NCBI GenBank assembly: GCA_028281325.1
Contig: JANQKC010000005.1
Span: 1 to 64,000 of the forward strand
Direction: 5' to 3'
Origin: Alphaproteobacteria bacterium
GTDB taxonomy: Bacteria > Pseudomonadota > Alphaproteobacteria > UBA8366
DNA: 64,000 nt
The notes under the pieces are model-generated. The model did no database searches. It was not told the DNA's origin and saw only the letters and a program-made list of their open reading frames with translations. Positions 26,855 to 34,965 of the stretch are shown one piece after another. Position 1 is the first letter of the stretch. Each line of letters begins with the position of its first letter. The translations under genes and the position numbers were made by a program.

Positions 26855-28033
26855 ATGTCTCCGCCACGGAAAAAGCTGCTGATAATCGGGCCGGTTCCGC
26901 CGCCGTTTGCCGGGCCGGAAATCGGCACCAAGACATTGCTCGATTCACCGGTGTTGAACGAGACCTATGACATCATTCATCTCAACACCACCGTTCGAAA
27001 GAGCAATACGGAAAAAGGTAAATTCGGCGTCCAGATGGTCGTTGCCTTCGTGCGGTATCTCTTGTCGCTGATCGGCAATTTGATGCTGCGGCGTCCCGAT
27101 TTTGTCCTCTATTGCCCGACGACCGCGTCGCTCATGGGATGGACGCGTGATGGCAGCACGACAGTGCTCTGCCGGTTGTTCGCGATCAAACTCTTTATGC
27201 AGTTCCGAGGCGGGCATTTCCGGCTTTTTCTCGATTCGCTCTCGCCGATCCCGCGATGGACGATACGCCGTTTGTTGGCAATGACTCACAAAATGCTGGC
27301 GCAGAGCGAACGTCTGAAACGGCAGTTCGACGGCATTTTACCGGCGACCAAGGTTGGCCGGTTTCCCAATTCGATCGCTGCGGATTTTTTCACGCATTAT
27401 GAAGGGCTCGATCGGTCCGGGCGGACCAGGCCCGTGACTGTTCTTTTCGTTGGTCACTTGAGCGCCGCCAAGGGATATTGTGACCTTCTTGAGACGATTC
27501 CAACGCTTTGTGGCGGAAACCAGGTGAAGTTCCATTTCATCGGGGCACGTTCGGTGGGGGCGAGAAACATACGATTTAATCAAGCAACGGGAGAGCCCTT
27601 CCATCAACGGGACCCTGAAATCGGGTTCCAACGCTATGTGGTCGAATCCGGATGCGAGGCGCATGTTGAGCGCCTTGGTGAACGTGTCGAAGGCGAGGCA
27701 AAATTGAGAGCATTCGAGAATGCCGACATTTTTGTCCTACCGAGCTATTCTGAGGGCTTTTCAATGTCGATTCTCGAGGCGATGTCATCCGGATTGCCGG
27801 TCATTGCGACCCGCGTCGGTGCTGCGCCGGATATCATCGAAAGCGGCGTGAACGGTATTTTGATTGATCCCGGGGATGTTGCGCAACTGACCGATCAACT
27901 GCAGACCTTGATAATGGAAAAGGATCGGCGGTTAGCCATAGGCCGCGCAGCGCGGGCAACATGCCGCGATAACTTTCAAGTCGATCACGTTTCACGACAA
28001 TTGATCGATATTCTGGAAACGGGGGCGTCTTAG
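26855..28033 (+). CDS. GT4-family glycosyltransferase
   Basis: A 392-residue transferase starting MSPPRKKLLIIGPVPPPFAGPEIGTK, a loop common in GT4 proteins of EPS loci. The donor site contains FVGHLSAAKGYCDLLETI and an intact E-x7-E block, EGFSMSILEAMSSGLPVIATRVG. ATG 26855 is chosen because the conserved N-terminus starts there and it lies 16 bases after the previous stop. In-frame starts further upstream would overlap that gene. The donor is unknown. Confidence 0.9.
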   Translation: MSPPRKKLLIIGPVPPPFAGPEIGTKTLLDSPVLNETYDIIHLNTTVRKSNTEKGKFGVQMVVAFVRYLLSLIGNLMLRRPDFVLYCPTTASLMGWTRDGSTTVLCRLFAIKLFMQFRGGHFRLFLDSLSPIPRWTIRRLLAMTHKMLAQSERLKRQFDGILPATKVGRFPNSIAADFFTHYEGLDRSGRTRPVTVLFVGHLSAAKGYCDLLETIPTLCGGNQVKFHFIGARSVGARNIRFNQATGEPFHQRDPEIGFQRYVVESGCEAHVERLGERVEGEAKLRAFENADIFVLPSYSEGFSMSILEAMSSGLPVIATRVGAAPDIIESGVNGILIDPGDVAQLTDQLQTLIMEKDRRLAIGRAARATCRDNFQVDHVSRQLIDILETGAS

Positions 28034-28105
28034 AATGGATGTCCCGCGCAAAGAGGTGGCTGCAGACAGGTTTTCAAGTGTTTTGAACAGGTCGTTGGCC
28101 GAATC

Positions 28106-29452
28106 ATGACCGTAATTCTCTTGGTTGCCGGATTATTTGTCGCCGGTATCGGGGCTGCTTTTCTCTATAGCGCGCCCGCTGGGGTTATGATCGCTTTCCT
28201 TGGCAAGCCAATAATAGATGCAACCTGGAATTACTCTATCGGTGGCATCAATGCGCTTAAGATCGTCGGTGTCCTCGTTCCCATCATGGTTTTCGCCTAC
28301 GCCATCTCGTCGAAATCGCCGGTTCGGCGGACACCGCTTTTGTCGATCTGGTTGATCTATTCGATCTACACCTGCCTGTCTTATGGCTTTCAATTGGCAT
28401 ACGCGGATGATCCGGCGGACGAATTCATCAGCGTCGTTCAGGCTAGCTTTCGGACGCTGAACGGTTTAGCAGCCTATTTGATGGTTCAAGCGTACTTCCG
28501 GGATACGGAGCAACTCCGTCGGCTGCTGCTTGTTCTATTGTTGGCGAGTTTATTCCCAATGTTGATGGGCGTTTATCAGGCCGCCACCGGCGTGGTGTGG
28601 CGGGAACGGTCCACCGTCGGTTTGGCCCGCAATGTCGGCCTGTATCACGACGCGTTCACCTTCCGTGGCTACGCATTCCAAACGTTGACCGCGATCTTAT
28701 TGTATTGGGCCTATTTCGTTAAAAAGACACAGGTTATCCGCCAACTTCTTCTTCTTGGCCTTGCAATGATGGCGCTAGTCGTCTTGTACAAAGTTTATTC
28801 CAAGGCCGGCGTTTTAATCATATTGCTTTGGGTTGTCATTTGGACGGCGGGACGGCGTAGTTTCATGCCCGCCATGATCGCGGCATCTGTGGTGCTTCTC
28901 GCAAACGCTCTTACGAGTGAAACGTTGATATCTGAGGTGCAACAACTCTTCACGAAGGAGTTTGTTGCATCGGGAGATTATGCAACCACGCGGGACAAGC
29001 AGCGCACGCTTGGCGGACGTTGGTTCATTTGGAGCATATATCTTGAGGAGTTCTGGCGATCGTCGCTGCTCGAACAGATGTTCGGCACGGGACGGCTTGT
29101 GCCGGCGCATAACGATTTTCTTGGAAAGCTGATTTCGAGCGGTGTGCTTGGCGTAACGCTTTATATCATGCTCCTTTGGGCCGTCGGGGTGTGTTTGGTG
29201 CGCAACTACTTCCGTGAGCGATCGCCATTGAATGTGATGGGCTTGATGGTTTTCGTCATGTGGATGGTCGATACTGTCGGGTTGTCGCCGAGCATTTACA
29301 CGAGTTATCAGTGGTTTGCATGGGGAGTGATGGGGTTGGCGATTAGGGGTTTAGATCCGGTCGAGTCCAAGCCAAAACCGGTTGCAACGGTGCCGAGATT
29401 CAGTAACGCAACACCCAAGCCCCTGGCACGGTTTGACCACCGGCGGGGTTAG
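28106..29452 (+). CDS. Wzy/O-antigen-ligase-like membrane protein
   Basis: A 448-residue protein with about 11 membrane segments. The large periplasmic loop carries TLGGRWFIWSIYLEEFW, then MFGTGRLVPAHNDFLGKLISSGVLG. This is the Wzy_C/WaaL-type arrangement (R...G.G....HN.FL). In a Wzx-dependent locus this is the expected repeat-unit polymerase. It follows the two GT4 genes on the plus strand, and the next gene is convergent. Whether it polymerises or ligates cannot be told from sequence alone; the context favours polymerase. Confidence 0.82.
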   Translation: MTVILLVAGLFVAGIGAAFLYSAPAGVMIAFLGKPIIDATWNYSIGGINALKIVGVLVPIMVFAYAISSKSPVRRTPLLSIWLIYSIYTCLSYGFQLAYADDPADEFISVVQASFRTLNGLAAYLMVQAYFRDTEQLRRLLLVLLLASLFPMLMGVYQAATGVVWRERSTVGLARNVGLYHDAFTFRGYAFQTLTAILLYWAYFVKKTQVIRQLLLLGLAMMALVVLYKVYSKAGVLIILLWVVIWTAGRRSFMPAMIAASVVLLANALTSETLISEVQQLFTKEFVASGDYATTRDKQRTLGGRWFIWSIYLEEFWRSSLLEQMFGTGRLVPAHNDFLGKLISSGVLGVTLYIMLLWAVGVCLVRNYFRERSPLNVMGLMVFVMWMVDTVGLSPSIYTSYQWFAWGVMGLAIRGLDPVESKPKPVATVPRFSNATPKPLARFDHRRG

Positions 29453-29609
29453 ACGGTCAGTATCGTCTATTGGGCTTTTTCAGGTTTTGTATGGCGGCCG
29501 TCTTGTGGCTTCGACTGAACGAGAGCTCGGCAGGGCTCTTGTTGCTTGAACGGACGGCAAGAGCGGTTCACCCAGAAATCTCACCAACAAAACGTTGTTC
29601 GCACCGATC

Positions 29610-30971
29610 TTAAGTTCGTTTTGCAGTGGCAATGTCTGAAATGACAGCGCGAACTTTGCCGGAAGGCGTTCGTTCGACCATCGTTCTGTATTTAAGTCGA
29701 ACGTCGATTTCTGAACCGAGGTAAAATCGTAGTGACGATAACAGCGCGGTTTCGTCGTCATTTGAGTATTTGGGCCTCTTGACGACATGCACGGTGATTT
29801 TCCCAGGGACGTTTTGGCGAATCTGGGCTTCCTTAATGTTGACTGAATCCTCGAATATGCGGTTCACAGCGCCGATTCTCTGACCGTCTTCGAGGACAAT
29901 GAAGTCTTCGCCGCGTCCTTCGAACTTTTTCACTTTTCTTGGGAAGCTTTCGGTGTCGAGCAACGCTAGGTCTCCGGAATCGTATCGGATCAACGGAGTC
30001 GCAAGGTTGCTTACATTCGTGCCGACAATACGCTTTGTAGTCGTTTCCGTATGATCCAAAAACTCGATTGTTGCGAAATCCTCGTCCACGCGCAGCTCTC
30101 GGTCAGGGTGTTGTGAAATGTTGCCGATGGCCTCCGCCATGCCATAGTGTTGAAGAGGGCGCACGCCAAAGGTGGTTTCAATCAGATTCGCTTGTTGATC
30201 GGTTAGATTCTCGCTGGCGCTCGTGATCCATTCGACGTCGTGGTCGAGCCGGTCGCCGCTATCGGCGATATAGCTTGCGAGTATCGTCAGCGAGGACGGA
30301 CGGCCCTGAATCCATCGCGGTTTCAGCTCTCGAAGCGCCCGGAGATAGGCCGGAAGCTTCGCGTCGGACATATGATAGGAACTGAAAAAAGTCCGGCCGG
30401 TCGCCGAGTCATGCCGCCAAAACGGCGGATCGGGTTGATCGATCGGAACGAGGTGTTGTGCGAGAAAAGCCGCGCTCGGGGTTCCACGTCGGATGCCATG
30501 CATTCGGTAGTAGCGCCACCAAATCGCCCATTGTTCGCGGTCGGCGTGGATCGTCGTCGGAAAATGGAAACCAGCGCCGGTGCTGCCGCTCGTATGCGTC
30601 ATCATCCGCGCCGATTTCGGGACGGCTTCGGAGTACATGTCCGCGCCTTGTTTGATCGCTTCGCTTTTTGTCAGGACCGGCAGCGGTGCCAGGTCTTCTG
30701 GGGAATGAACGGAGCCAGGATCGAAGCCCAATTCCGCGAACAATCGACGATAGTAGGGAACTGTATCTGCGGCATGACGGACAAAAGCGCGGAGTCGCGA
30801 ATTTCGATAATCGAGCAATCTATCGGCTGGCCAATTCAGTCGTTTTTCCGCTTCCGCGAGAACCGCGTCGAACTGTGACGAGAAACGGCGGGAATTCAGT
30901 TTCCAGCTGTATAAACTGCAGGCCAGATTCTGGAAGGGAATGGGAAGTGCGGCGTAGAGACGTTGATACAT
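29610..30971 (-). CDS. CapK/PaaK-like adenylate-forming enzyme
   Basis: A 453-residue relative of phenylacetate-CoA ligase, of the CapK type found in capsule and EPS loci. The nucleotide-binding loop THTSGSTGAGFHFPTT lies near residues 129-144. Other blocks are YGMAEAIGNISQHPD near 285 and DSGDLALLDTE near 330. The C-terminal subdomain ends TPSGKVRAVISD, with the conserved lysine. Such enzymes activate a carboxylic acid as an adenylate. In this setting it may supply an acyl or amino-acyl decoration of the polymer (inference). Both flanks are convergent or loosely spaced, so it is probably its own transcription unit with the downstream minus-strand gene. Confidence 0.82.
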   Translation of the reverse strand: MYQRLYAALPIPFQNLACSLYSWKLNSRRFSSQFDAVLAEAEKRLNWPADRLLDYRNSRLRAFVRHAADTVPYYRRLFAELGFDPGSVHSPEDLAPLPVLTKSEAIKQGADMYSEAVPKSARMMTHTSGSTGAGFHFPTTIHADREQWAIWWRYYRMHGIRRGTPSAAFLAQHLVPIDQPDPPFWRHDSATGRTFFSSYHMSDAKLPAYLRALRELKPRWIQGRPSSLTILASYIADSGDRLDHDVEWITSASENLTDQQANLIETTFGVRPLQHYGMAEAIGNISQHPDRELRVDEDFATIEFLDHTETTTKRIVGTNVSNLATPLIRYDSGDLALLDTESFPRKVKKFEGRGEDFIVLEDGQRIGAVNRIFEDSVNIKEAQIRQNVPGKITVHVVKRPKYSNDDETALLSSLRFYLGSEIDVRLKYRTMVERTPSGKVRAVISDIATAKRT

Positions 30972-31112
30972 TTGAATTTATCGACCTCAACACTGAATCC
31001 GGTTTCACTCTCACAATAGGATTCAGCCTTGTCTGCATACATTTCCAAAGGGCTATAGGTGTGCAAATGAGCTTAAGCTATCCGATCATGCCAACCTGTC
31101 TTCTTCGCCCGA

Positions 31113-32516
31113 TCATCGTGTATTGCCACCGTCACAACTCGTGCGAAATACCCTGAAGGAATGATTTTCAAACAGGGGCGGGCCGACGGCGAGTTTTTCT
31201 AGTGCCGTGTTCCGGCGTTTGAATGCCGGGCGGTGAGATGCCGTGTAGATCGCTACGCGCTGTGCGGGGCATGCCGTTTCCGTGCGGAAGAAAGCTCGGC
31301 GTTCGCCGTAAAAGGTAAGACTTCGAGGTTTCCAGAAGAGGAAAACCGACCCTGGATCCGTTGTCTTCACGTAGTCGAAGAACGCTTTTGCCTCCGGCGT
31401 GTAGGGGCCTTCGATCGGTGGGCGATCCCCCGTCCATTTTATCAGCGTGATCACGATGCAAGCCAGTGCGGCCGAGGACGCGACAAGAGCGCGGATGCGT
31501 CCGCTTTGCAGGCCATGGCAGGCGAAATAGAACAGGAACGGCATCACCGGGAAAAGAAACCGCGCCTGCCGAAAGGGATAGATCGCCAAAATCGAGGCAT
31601 ATGCCGCGCAGGCCGCGAGGAGTATCAGGTCGTCGCGCCGGCGCTTAAACGCGCCGAGCGCCGCTAAACCGTGGACAGCGCATCCGATGACGATCCGAAC
31701 CGTGTCGGTGGCCGCAAAGTGGCTACCGGGAGCGAGTAAATAGAAGTGGACGTTTTTCCACAGGGTGTTGGCGGGCGCCTCGGAGAACCCAGCCAAATGG
31801 CCGCTGCCAAGATAGGATGTGTCGCCCGGCAGGAGTTTCGTCATGCCGACACAGGCCGCGAAAACCAAATAGGGGATGGGGCTAAATCGACGCTGGAGGA
31901 GCTGGGCAAGAAGCAAGGGGGCCAGAAGAACGACGCCGTGGCTCCTGGTCCAATAGGCGAAAAAGACCGTTAGTCCCAGGAGGATGCTTTGCCATGGCGC
32001 TGGGCGGTTTGCATCCTTGTAATGTCGGGCGATCAGGTAGATCGCCAGCATGAAGAGGAAAAAGAAGGGAGCTTCCGAGCGAAGGCTGTTTTTCACGTCA
32101 AAGAAGCTCGGCGCAAACGCGACCACAGCGAGGATGGCCGCCGCGGGGAGGGGGGCGATGCGGTTTCGTATGATCAGGTAGAAAACCGCGAACCCGGCCA
32201 TATAGAACCCAAGCATGTAGGTTTTCATGGCGTCGACGCTGTGGCCCCATATGGCATGGCCGATCGCCAGGATCGCCGGATATCCCCACGGATAAACCGC
32301 CGGTCCGATAATCAGATCGGGCATCTCCCTCAATCGAAAGGCGCCTTGCGCGGCGATCTCTTCCGTCGTTCCGTCGAGCAGGCTGACCGCTTGCGCCCAG
32401 TTCCAGGCATAGTCCGCCCCCCATTCGTGCCCGGGCCGAAAGCCTGTTGCATGCACGAGCGTGGCCACCGCGAGAACCGGAATCCATGCATAGTGCGCAA
32501 CGTTCTTAGATAGCAT
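31113..32516 (-). CDS. polytopic PMT/ArnT-like glycosyltransferase (GT-C fold)
   Basis: A 467-residue membrane protein with about 10-11 helices. The first periplasmic loop carries acidic residues (GHEWGADYAWNWAQA) and the next one contains PDLIIGPAVYPWGYPAILA. Long hydrophobic stretches follow and there is a soluble C-terminus with FLFWKPRSLTFYGERRAFF. This layout fits the GT39/GT87-like GT-C enzymes that use polyprenyl-phosphate sugars in the periplasm. The ATG at 32516 is preferred; a TTG 15 bases earlier is also possible and neither has a strong ribosome-binding site. It lies upstream of the CapK-like gene on the same strand and could modify the polymer outside the membrane. Confidence 0.68.
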   Translation of the reverse strand: MLSKNVAHYAWIPVLAVATLVHATGFRPGHEWGADYAWNWAQAVSLLDGTTEEIAAQGAFRLREMPDLIIGPAVYPWGYPAILAIGHAIWGHSVDAMKTYMLGFYMAGFAVFYLIIRNRIAPLPAAAILAVVAFAPSFFDVKNSLRSEAPFFFLFMLAIYLIARHYKDANRPAPWQSILLGLTVFFAYWTRSHGVVLLAPLLLAQLLQRRFSPIPYLVFAACVGMTKLLPGDTSYLGSGHLAGFSEAPANTLWKNVHFYLLAPGSHFAATDTVRIVIGCAVHGLAALGAFKRRRDDLILLAACAAYASILAIYPFRQARFLFPVMPFLFYFACHGLQSGRIRALVASSAALACIVITLIKWTGDRPPIEGPYTPEAKAFFDYVKTTDPGSVFLFWKPRSLTFYGERRAFFRTETACPAQRVAIYTASHRPAFKRRNTALEKLAVGPPLFENHSFRVFRTSCDGGNTR

Positions 32517-33154
32517 GCCGATATCGCTCAACTTTCACGGTGTGCGGGCGGGAGTCTGAAGATCACGATTCGATCCGAAGGCGAAGACGGAGAATCCGCT
32601 GGATTCCCATCGTCTGTTACTGGAACTTATGGGCGATATGAAGGCATGTTCGGGCTTCATCCACTCGGATCGTCTCTGCTTGCCTCCCTTACGTCGCCAA
32701 ACCCACGCGCATAGACGGATCGTCTCGGCCTGACGAAGGTCGTTTCGTGGCGAGACTTTGAGCCGGATCGTCTCGATTGCGGACATTGGACGTGGCCTTT
32801 CAGGCAAAAGTTGGCGTCGAGGCAGGCAGGCGGCGAACCAAGGATCGGCAACTCTGTCAATTGCCTAGGAACACTGCCCACACCATCATCGGATAGGGGG
32901 CCGGGTCGCCTTCCGAGATGGGGCGATCTCAGTATCGTTGCGCAATACTAAGAAATTCAATATTTTAGTAGCTTATTTGTGAATATTGTAGTGGCACATC
33001 ACATTTTTGAGACAAGAAACAAACTTGGTTGAATATCCTGGCCATTGACTGTTTTATCGTTCGTTCTGAGGCGAACCATCGCTGCGCGCCGAAGAGTCGT
33101 TGACGAGACTGGTCAAGCACAAGACATTCGTCGCTGGAAAGGGGATACGGCTCG
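32517..33154. other. 638-bp intergenic region upstream of the exosortase gene
   Basis: No credible gene is seen; the short open frames lack family features and ribosome-binding sites. The region contains three exact direct copies of an 11-base word (listed separately) and, nearer the exosortase, an AT-rich segment. That segment holds an inverted pair, CAATATT at 32958-32964 and AATATTG at 32982-32988. TTGACT at about 33044 resembles a -35 box. This is the likely promoter zone of the exosortase gene and possibly of the divergent membrane transferase. Confidence 0.55.
32666..32774. repeat. three direct repeats of CGGATCGTCTC
   Basis: The 11-base word CGGATCGTCTC occurs at 32666-32676, 32716-32726 and 32764-32774, a period of 50 then 48 bases, roughly five helical turns. 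The intervening bases do not match each other. Regular phase on the helix in a promoter region suggests protein-binding sites, for example for an activator of the exosortase gene. No known consensus is recognised. Confidence 0.6.
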
Positions 33155-34774
33155 TTGCCTGATAGCACGCATTTTCAGTCACAGCAGGTGAGCGGCGCCC
33201 GGGGCGGGGGGCGTATTCTTTGGATTCTCAGCGCAATTCTCGGCGCCGCCGCCTTCGCCTATATCTTCCGGGACGGCCTGATCTACATGATCGAGCGCTG
33301 GGATCAGGAAGAATACAGCCACGGGTCGCTGATTCCGATCATCACGCTGTTCCTGATCTGGCAGAAGAAAGACGCCCTGGCCGCCGCCGGGGCCGGCACG
33401 CCCGCGATCGGCGCTGCCGGTTGGCTCGGGACGCTCGTGATGGCCGGCGGCATTTTCGTTGGCTTGGTGGGTGAACTCAGCACGATCTACCTGATTATTC
33501 AGTATGGCTTCCTGATGACGATCGTCGGCATCGCCATGACGATCGTCGGATTCCAGGGGTTGAAGCTTATCTGGGCGCCATTGCTGTATCTCGTCTTCAT
33601 GGTGCCGCTGCCCAGTTTCCTCTACGCCAATCTATCGGCGGAACTGCAGCTTATCTCGTCCCAGCTTGGCGTCACCTTCGTCCGTTGGTTCAACATACCG
33701 GTGTTCCTCGAGGGGAATGTCATCGATCTGGGAATCTACAAGCTGCAAGTGGTCGAAGCCTGCAGCGGGCTTCGGTATCTGTTCCCGCTGATGAGTTTCG
33801 GCTATCTCGCCGCCTATCTCTATCGCGGACCGGTGTGGCACCGGCTGGTGCTGTTCCTGTCGACGATCCCCATCACCATCATCATGAACAGTTTCCGGAT
33901 CGGCGTGATCGGCGTCGCGGTGGACCGGTGGGGCATCGAGATGGCCGAGGGCGCCCTCCATTTCTTCGAGGGCTGGGTCATCTTCATGGCCTGCGTCGCC
34001 ATTCTGTTCCTGGAAATCTGGCTCTTTGTCCGCTTCGCCGGCCGCAAGCGCAATTTCACGGATGCGTTCCGGATCGAGTTGCCCGATCGCGGCGACGGCT
34101 GGCTGCCCAAGCTTTCCGGCACCCCGACTCGCCCCTGGCTCGCGGCCGTGGCGGTGCTGATGCTGGCGACGGTCGGGTCCGTCGCCATCGCGCAGCGCAC
34201 GGAAACCGTCGCGCAACGCGCCTCGCTCGACGCCTTCCCGCATCATGTCGGGGACTGGTATGGGCGTGGAATCCCACTGGAACAAGAGATTGTCGACGCG
34301 CTGAAAATGACCGACTACGTGAACGTGAATTATGCCAAGGCCGGCGATAAAATGCCGGTGAATCTCTATGCTGCCTACTACGCGTCGCAGCGTAAGGGTG
34401 AGGCGGTGCATTCGCCGCGCTCCTGTATCCCGGGCGGCGGTTGGCGTATCGAATCGGTCGAACGGCAGGCGGTGCCCGATGTGACGCGGGCCGACGGACA
34501 GGCGCTTGAGGTAAATCGCGTCATCATCGCAAAAGGGCCGGTGCGCCAGGTGGTTTACTATTGGTTCGCCCAGCGCGGCCGGAACCTGACCAACGAGTAT
34601 CTCGTAAAATGGTTCCTGTTTTGGGACGGCATCACCCGCAACCGGACGGATGGCGCGTTGGTTCGATTGGTGACGCCGGTCCGCCCTAATGAGGACACAA
34701 GTATCGCCGATAAACGGCTGGTATCGCTCTTAAAACAAATTTATCCAAAAATTGGCAGATACATTCCGGCATAA
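33155..34774 (+). CDS. xrtD: exosortase with fused EpsI domain (XrtD/VPLPA-type)
   Basis: A 539-residue protein. Residues 20-320 are the multi-pass exosortase domain, with the early motif EEYSHGSLIPIITLFLIW. The proposed catalytic residues are all present: Cys203 in VVEACSGLRYLFP, Arg248 in IMNSFRIG and His269 in LHFFEGW. Residues from about 350 to the end are an EpsI domain (HHVGDWYGR, YYASQRKGEAVHSPRSCIPGGGW). Exosortases are thought to cleave and process PEP-CTERM-type tails at the inner membrane. The fusion and the nearby VPLP/TPLP-tailed proteins point to the VPLPA-specific subgroup (XrtD); the subgroup is inferred. The start is TTG with GGAAAGGGG ten bases upstream; GTG at 33188 is an alternative. 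Confidence 0.87.
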   Translation: MPDSTHFQSQQVSGARGGGRILWILSAILGAAAFAYIFRDGLIYMIERWDQEEYSHGSLIPIITLFLIWQKKDALAAAGAGTPAIGAAGWLGTLVMAGGIFVGLVGELSTIYLIIQYGFLMTIVGIAMTIVGFQGLKLIWAPLLYLVFMVPLPSFLYANLSAELQLISSQLGVTFVRWFNIPVFLEGNVIDLGIYKLQVVEACSGLRYLFPLMSFGYLAAYLYRGPVWHRLVLFLSTIPITIIMNSFRIGVIGVAVDRWGIEMAEGALHFFEGWVIFMACVAILFLEIWLFVRFAGRKRNFTDAFRIELPDRGDGWLPKLSGTPTRPWLAAVAVLMLATVGSVAIAQRTETVAQRASLDAFPHHVGDWYGRGIPLEQEIVDALKMTDYVNVNYAKAGDKMPVNLYAAYYASQRKGEAVHSPRSCIPGGGWRIESVERQAVPDVTRADGQALEVNRVIIAKGPVRQVVYYWFAQRGRNLTNEYLVKWFLFWDGITRNRTDGALVRLVTPVRPNEDTSIADKRLVSLLKQIYPKIGRYIPA

Positions 34775-34965
34775 CGCGACGCCGGAGACTTTAAGTAACG
34801 GCCCCTCGTCTGGTATGAAGGGCCCGGGGGAGGCCGGCATTCAGGGTCGGCTTTTGGTCACGCCGCGTCGGCGTGGGCGATTGTCGGCTGAGTCGATGCG
34901 AGACGTTTGTAAGCGGAAGGCCGAGCCATGCGACGGCATGTAGGTGTTTCCCCCGAAAGGTGCCG

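Noticed and set aside
32990..33010. TGGCAC as a sigma-54 -24 element before the exosortase gene
   Set aside because: The matching GC of the -12 element is absent at the required spacing.
32535..33168. Short minus-strand frames in the region upstream of the exosortase
   Set aside because: They lack ribosome-binding sites and family features. Repeated ETIRL peptides come from the 11-bp repeats.
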